The notes under the pieces are model-generated. The model ran no database searches and had not been told where the DNA came from. It saw only the letters and a program-made list of their open reading frames with translations. The position numbers and the translations under genes are program-made. Below, piece after piece: positions 59,391 through 64,000 of a DNA stretch of 64,000 nucleotides. Source of the stretch: Devosia nanyangense (GTDB lineage: Bacteria > Pseudomonadota > Alphaproteobacteria > Rhizobiales > Devosiaceae); the NCBI GenBank assembly GCA_016213505.1, contig JACRAF010000031.1, forward strand, positions 1 to 64,000, in the 5' to 3' direction. The first letter of the stretch is position 1; the number at the start of each line of letters is the position of its first letter.

Positions 59391-60014
59391 TTGATCTCGC
59401 CTGCGTCCCACCCTGCAGCGCTTTCGCTGGGCCAGAGACTGCGCAGCCGCCGCAAGGCGATGGGGTTGACGCTCGAACAGGTGGCGCGCGAGTCCGGCTT
59501 GACCTCGGGCTTCATTTCGCTGGTGGAGCGAGACCTGGCGACGCCCTCCATCGCGTCGATCTCGGGCATTGCCGCGGTGCTGTCGGCGACGATGGGCGAG
59601 TTCCTCGACGATCCGCCTCGGCCCGAAATGCTGACGCGGCAGGCCCGCCGCCAGGTCTATGCGGTGGCGACAGGCGGGCTGCGCTACGAACGGCTGTCCA
59701 ATGCCTTCGAGGGCTCGCACCTGCAATCGGTCATCATTCACGAACCGCCCGGTCATCGCAGCGAGCCCGTCTCGCACCCGGGAGAGGAACTGGTCTATGT
59801 GTTGTCGGGCAAGCTGATGATCGAGATCGAGGGCGAGGTGTTGCTTCTGTCGCCGGGCGACACCATCCACTTCTCCTCGCAACGCACGCATGCCAGCTGG
59901 AATCCGACCACCGAGACCGCGGCCCTGTTGTGGTGCGGGACCATGGACATCTTCGGCGAGGGCGCGATCGGTCCCGCGCTGCACGCCAAGGCTAAGGCAC
60001 CTGCCCATGGCTAA
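59391..60014 (+). CDS. XRE-cupin transcriptional regulator
   Basis: This 207-residue regulator has an N-terminal helix-turn-helix (about 12-66; GQRLRSRRKAMGLTLEQVARESGLTSGFISLVERDLATPSIASI). A C-terminal cupin follows (about 115-185; HPGEELVYVLSGKLMIEIEGE, LLSPGDTIHFSSQRTHASWNP). The start appears to be TTG 59391, with GAGG upstream. Such regulators commonly sense small organic acids or amines of the pathway next to them, here hyuAB. Confidence 0.88.
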   Translation: MISPASHPAALSLGQRLRSRRKAMGLTLEQVARESGLTSGFISLVERDLATPSIASISGIAAVLSATMGEFLDDPPRPEMLTRQARRQVYAVATGGLRYERLSNAFEGSHLQSVIIHEPPGHRSEPVSHPGEELVYVLSGKLMIEIEGEVLLLSPGDTIHFSSQRTHASWNPTTETAALLWCGTMDIFGEGAIGPALHAKAKAPAHG

Positions 60015-60136
60015 CCGGTCAGCACTCACCCGGGCGCCAGCCAGCGCCATGAGCCCGCTGCCGCAGAGGGGCCGGGATGTCCGGCCCCCCGCAGGCCTTC
60101 CAACGCTCGAGCGGCTCGAAAGCTGAAGGAATTCAG

Positions 60137-62206
60137 ATGACAACTGCTAGGTATCGCGCGGCCACCGACGTGGGCGGCACATTCACCGATCTGGTCGCCT
60201 TCCACACCGCGTCGGACGGCAGCCTGCACGTCATCACCGCCAAATCCGACACGACGCCGCCCGACTTCGAGCAGGGCGTGCTGGATGTGCTGGCCAAGGG
60301 CGGGGTCGACCCGTCCGAGATCGGTTTCCTCGCGCATGGCACGACGGTCGTCATCAACGCGCTCACCGAGCGCAAGGGAGTCAAGGTTGGGCTGATCACC
60401 ACCAAGGGCTTCCGCGACACGCTGGAGATTGCGCGGGGCAACCGCCCGGACTTCTTCAATCTGAGCTATGTGAAGCCGGCGCCGTTCGTTCCGCGCTACC
60501 TGCGGGCGGAGCTGGCCGGCCGCATGGACTACCACGGCAACGAACTGGTGCCGCTCGACCTGGCACCGTTGCCCGAGATCCTCGCCGGCTTCCGCGCCGA
60601 TGGGGTCGAGGCGATCGCGGTGTGCTTCCTGCATTCCTACGCCAATACAGCGCACGAGGCGGCGACCATGGCTGAAATCGCGCGCCTGTGGCCGGAGGTC
60701 TCGGTCGTCGCCTCGCACCAGATCACCCGCGAGTGGCGCGAATACGAACGGACGAACACGGCCGTGCTGTCGGCCTATGTGCAGCCGGTCGCGGCACGGT
60801 ATCTGAGCCGACTCGACCAAGGGCTGCGATCCCGGGGTTTTGGCGGCAATCTCTTCATCATGCAGTCGAACTGCGGCGTGGACTCGGTCGAGGCGACATC
60901 GCGCATCCCGATCACCATGGTGGAGAGTGGACCGTCATCGGGGTTTTGGGGAGCGGCGGAACTGGGGCGGCGGATCGGCGAGCCCAACATCCTCGCGCTC
61001 GACATCGGCGGCACAACAGCCTAGTGCTCACTGATCGAGAACGGCAAAGTGCGCATCATGACCGACTACTGGATCGAGCGCGACCGCACTTCCGCGGGCT
61101 ATCCGATCATGGTGCCGGTGGTGGACCTGGTGGAAATCGGAAACGGTGGAGGGTCCATCGCCTGGGTGGACGATTTTGGCAAACTGCATGTCGGCCCGCA
61201 GTCGGCCGGTGCCGTGCCGGGACCCGCAGCCTATGGCCGGGGCGGTACCGCCGCCACGACTACTGACGCCAATCTCTGGCTCGGCCGGATTAACCGCGAC
61301 TATTTCTGTGGCGGCGAGGTGACAGCCGACATGGACGCCGTGAAGGCCGTGCTCATGAACGTTGGGGACCGCATGGGCGAGGGACCTGATGGGGCGGCCA
61401 AGGGCATCATCCGCATTGCCAACAGCAACATGGTCAATGCGCTGAAGCTCGTGTCGCTGAACCGAGGCTTCGATCCGCGGGACTTCACGCTTCTCGCCTT
61501 CGGTGGCGGCGGGGCGATGCACGCAGTGGCGCTCGGGCAGGAACTGGGCGTCAAGAAGGTCGTGATCCCGCAGGCGGCCTCGGTCTTTTCGGCTTGGGGG
61601 ATGATGATGTCGGACCTCCGCCGCGACTACTTCGTCACCCGGCTCGTCGAAATCCGGTCGGGTGCCGCGGCCACGCTCGAGGCGCTGTTTGCGGGAGCCG
61701 AGGCCGAGGCGAGTGCGCAATTCGCCGCCGAGGGGGCGGATGCAAGTAAAATCGCGTTCCAGCGCCTTGGCAAGTTCCGCTATCAGAACCAGGAACACAC
61801 AACCGAGGTTCCGGTGGCAGGCGCTGTCGCCGAGGCCAGCCTGGCCGGCATCGTCGAGGCCTTCCATGCCACCTATGAGCGCGAATACACCTACCGGCTG
61901 AACGCCGCAGTGGAGCTCGTGGGCATCCACCTTGTTGCGAGCGCCGAGGTGGGCAAGCTGGATCTCGTCGCCCATCCGCTGACCGACGCCCCTGCTTCGC
62001 AAGCCGAGAAAGGCCGCCGCCCGGTGGACTATGCGCTGGAGGGCCGGCACGAGGCCACGATCTACGATGGCGACCGGCTGATGCCCGGCATGTCGCTTTC
62101 CGGCCCCGCCATCGTCGAGGACGCTGGCACGACAGTGGTCATCCACCCCGGCAACCACGTCACGATGGACGCGTTCCGCAACCTTCACATCTCCCTTTCG
62201 GCCTGA
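60137..62206 (+). pseudogene. hyuA: Hydantoinase/oxoprolinase subunit A (hyuA), interrupted by one in-frame TAG
   Basis: A single reading frame of 690 codons is open except for TAG at 61022-61024 (codon 296). Before it are DVGGTFTDLVAF, AHGTTVVINALTERKG and ALDIGGTTA; after it CSLIENGKVRIMTDYWIERDRTSAGYPIMVPVVDLVEIGNGGGSIAW and MSGPAIVED-like MSLSGPAIVEDAGTTVVIHPGNH. The stop falls exactly where homologues have lysine (GGTTAK), so AAG to TAG, one base, explains it. Everything else is intact, including length. ATG 60137 follows AAGGAATTC. Either a recent nonsense mutation, suppressed amber or sequencing error. The complete enzyme with HyuB would hydrolyse a cyclic amide with ATP. Confidence 0.88.
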
Positions 62207-62214
62207 GGTCAGCC

Positions 62215-63891
62215 ATGCCCACGCACCAGGATCTGCCGAATGACCGCATCACCGAGGAGATCATCCAGAACTCGCTGCAGGCGGTGGCCGACGAGATGTT
62301 CGCCGCGATGCGCAAGACCGCGATGAGTTCCATCATCTACGAAGTGCTCGATATGGGCACTGGGATCATGGACGCGGCCGGCGAGCTCGCCTCGTCCGGC
62401 GCGGGCATACCGGCCTTTGTCGGCGTGCTCGACAAGGCCGTTAAGGTGATCCTGGGTAAGTTCACCAGGCCGGGTGACATCCGGCCTGGCGACGTGTTTG
62501 CCACCAACGACCCCTACTATGGGGGCGTCACACATCTTAACGACATCGTCGTCGCCATGCCCGTCTTCGCCGATGGTCAGCTCATCGCCTGGACCGCCAA
62601 CATCGCCCACAATTCCGACGTCGGCGGCATGGCGCCCGGCTCGCTAAGCGGCAATGCCACCGAGATCTTCCAGGAGGGTCTCAGGCTGCCGGCAATCAAG
62701 CTGATCTCGGAAGGCGAGCCAATCGCCCCTGTGATGGACATCATCACGGTCAATTCGCGGATGCCCGATATTCTCCAGGGCGATCTGTGGGCGGCGATTG
62801 CCTCGGTCCGGATCGGCGCGCGGCGCCTTCAGGAACTGGCGGCGAAGTATGGCACAGCCACGTTTGAACGCGCCGTGGCGGCCTTCATGGACCAGGGCGA
62901 GGCGATCTCCCGCCGGGCGCTGGCGCGATTGCCCAAGGGCGACTTCACGCTCAGCGAGGAACAGGACGACGGGCGCATCTTCAACGTCCGGATAACGATC
63001 ACCGATCTCGACTTCACCGTCGACCTTCGGGACAATCCCGACCAGTCGCCCAACCCGGTCAACACGAGCCGCGACGGGGTGATGGTCGCCGCCCAGCTGA
63101 TTTTCAAGACGCTGACTGACCCGACGTCGCCGGCCAATGGTGGCACGTTCCGCCCGCTGGCGCTGCTGACGCGCGAGGGCTCGGTCTTTCATGCCAGGGA
63201 GCCCGCGCCGGTCGGCTTCTACTACGAGATCGAACTCAGGGTTTACGATCTGATGTGGCGTTGCCTCGCGCCGCACATGCCCGACAAGCTCGCTGCCGGC
63301 CATTTCGCCTCGGTCTGCGGTACATTCATCGGCGGCATCCACCCCGATACGGGCAGGCAATACACGATCATCGAGCCGCAGATCGGCGGCTGGGGGGCCA
63401 GTCAGAGCCGCGACGGCAATTCTGCGATGTTCTGCGGCTTCCACGGCGAGACCTACAATTGTCCGGCCGAGATCAACGAGGCGCGCAACGGCGTCTTCGT
63501 GGACCAGATGGCGCTCAACCTCGAGCCGGGCGGGGAAGGCTTGCACACGGGTGGCCGCGGCATCGTGATGGACTACCGCCTGCGCGCCGACAACGGCTTC
63601 CTGACGGCCGGCTACACGCGGTCGAAATTCCCCGCTTGGGGCGTCGATGGCGGTCACGAGGGCTCGCCCAATTACATCGAATACCGCCCCGTGACGGGGG
63701 AGCCCCAAAGGTATGCTTTCGTTTCGGGCCTCGTGACCCATACCGACGATGTTGTCCGGGTGGTCACCGGCAATGGCGGGGGACTCGGCGATCCCAAGGA
63801 TCGAGACCCGACAATGGTGCGGCGCGACGTGAAGAACGGCCTCCTTACCCCGGAGCGCGCCAGAGAAATCTATGGGCTCGCATCAGGCTAG
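62215..63891 (+). CDS. hyuB: Hydantoinase/oxoprolinase subunit B
   Basis: This 558-residue protein is HyuB throughout: ITEEIIQNSLQAVADEMFAAMRKTAMSSIIYEVLDMGTGIMDA, DVFATNDPYYGGVTHLNDIVVAMPVF, AHNSDVGG, then GGWGASQSRDGNSAMFCGFHGETYNCPAEINEARNGV, and GNGGGLGDPKDRDP near the end. It pairs with HyuA (the gene 8 bases upstream) in N-methylhydantoinase, 5-oxoprolinase and acetophenone carboxylase type enzymes. It is full length. If HyuA is truncated, this subunit may lack its partner. Confidence 0.93.
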   Translation: MPTHQDLPNDRITEEIIQNSLQAVADEMFAAMRKTAMSSIIYEVLDMGTGIMDAAGELASSGAGIPAFVGVLDKAVKVILGKFTRPGDIRPGDVFATNDPYYGGVTHLNDIVVAMPVFADGQLIAWTANIAHNSDVGGMAPGSLSGNATEIFQEGLRLPAIKLISEGEPIAPVMDIITVNSRMPDILQGDLWAAIASVRIGARRLQELAAKYGTATFERAVAAFMDQGEAISRRALARLPKGDFTLSEEQDDGRIFNVRITITDLDFTVDLRDNPDQSPNPVNTSRDGVMVAAQLIFKTLTDPTSPANGGTFRPLALLTREGSVFHAREPAPVGFYYEIELRVYDLMWRCLAPHMPDKLAAGHFASVCGTFIGGIHPDTGRQYTIIEPQIGGWGASQSRDGNSAMFCGFHGETYNCPAEINEARNGVFVDQMALNLEPGGEGLHTGGRGIVMDYRLRADNGFLTAGYTRSKFPAWGVDGGHEGSPNYIEYRPVTGEPQRYAFVSGLVTHTDDVVRVVTGNGGGLGDPKDRDPTMVRRDVKNGLLTPERAREIYGLASG

Positions 63892-63921
63892 CCCCATGGC
63901 GCCGTCGAGACGGCGAGGCAG

Positions 63922-63934
63922 CCTTTCTCTCCGC
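63922..63934. repeat. 13-bp copy of the tRNA-Ser 3' end (possible att site)
   Basis: CCTTTCTCTCCGC here is identical to 43509-43521, within the T-arm and acceptor arm of tRNA-Ser, in the same orientation. It lies 30 bases after the hyuB stop, next to a short palindrome GCCGTC-GA-GACGGC (63901-63914). It could be the distal attachment site of an island of about 20.4 kb beginning at the tRNA. No integrase is in between. Confidence 0.35.
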
Positions 63935-64000
63935 AGTTTTCGCCTCACCCAACAGCCGTGACGTCCCGGCGAGTCGCCGCCCGGCGTCGCGTCCCCTTGT

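Noticed and set aside
61022..61024. TAG in hyuA as pyrrolysine
   Set aside because: Pyrrolysine is essentially unknown in alphaproteobacteria, no pyl genes are visible, and homologues have lysine there.

Overview
The window is high-GC bacterial DNA from an alphaproteobacterium, most likely of the Hyphomicrobiales (a Devosia-like genome is my best guess). The basis is gene content (QueF, CreA, DUF1203, GcvA-type LysR, many ABC importers), small palindromic repeats between genes, and family-level similarity judged by eye. No 16S or other marker gene is present, so the placement is an inference.

Region by region. Positions 1-2,660 are accessory DNA. They hold the 3' end of an IS110-family transposase and, on the minus strand, a tightly overlapping three-gene operon of a putative beta/alpha-barrel protein, an Xre-type antitoxin and a RES-domain toxin. 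The operon is driven by a clear promoter carrying a perfect 12-bp inverted repeat. Positions 2,700-26,800 are mostly chromosomal: a dienelactone hydrolase, a methyl-accepting chemotaxis protein, an AraC regulator, arfB, an endonuclease/exonuclease/phosphatase-fold protein, an SDR, polA, an aquaporin, a secreted subtilase with RTX repeats and a small secreted partner, a lytic transglycosylase, a CASTOR/POLLUX-like channel, a LysR regulator beside small-protein genes, an extensin-like protein, a sorbosone-dehydrogenase-like protein and a discoidin-domain protein.

At 27,261-29,477 an unrecognised membrane protein gene sits between two 124-bp direct repeats that duplicate the 5' end of a DUF1203 gene, as if a small element had inserted there. 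Next come lepA, a cyclic-nucleotide-binding protein, a small secreted protein with three NEGPYG repeats, an HNH nuclease, queF with a DUF1624 membrane acyltransferase, a second cyclic-nucleotide-binding protein with a SelT/W-like protein, a GNAT, an amino-acid ABC binding protein and permease, creA, a GT-C-like membrane protein and two small membrane proteins. A tRNA-Ser(GGA) follows.

From the tRNA (43,434) to the window end the content is catabolic and may be an island: 13 bp of the tRNA 3' end recur at 63,922. One minus-strand operon encodes a GntR regulator, a CUT1 sugar importer without its ATPase, a GHL6-like glycosidase and an LldD-like FMN alpha-hydroxy-acid dehydrogenase. One plus-strand cluster encodes a complete CUT2 importer, a HyuA-like protein, a DUF917 protein, an XRE-cupin regulator, a second HyuA and a HyuB, with a LuxR-type regulator on the opposite strand. 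The second hyuA carries a single in-frame TAG in place of the conserved lysine codon of its phosphate-binding motif.

No CRISPR array, rRNA operon or phage structural module was seen. The best leads for something undescribed are the Xre/RES/barrel operon, the repeat-flanked membrane gene at 27.4-29.2 kb, the paralogous WADLP small proteins, and the structured non-coding stretch near 34.5 kb.
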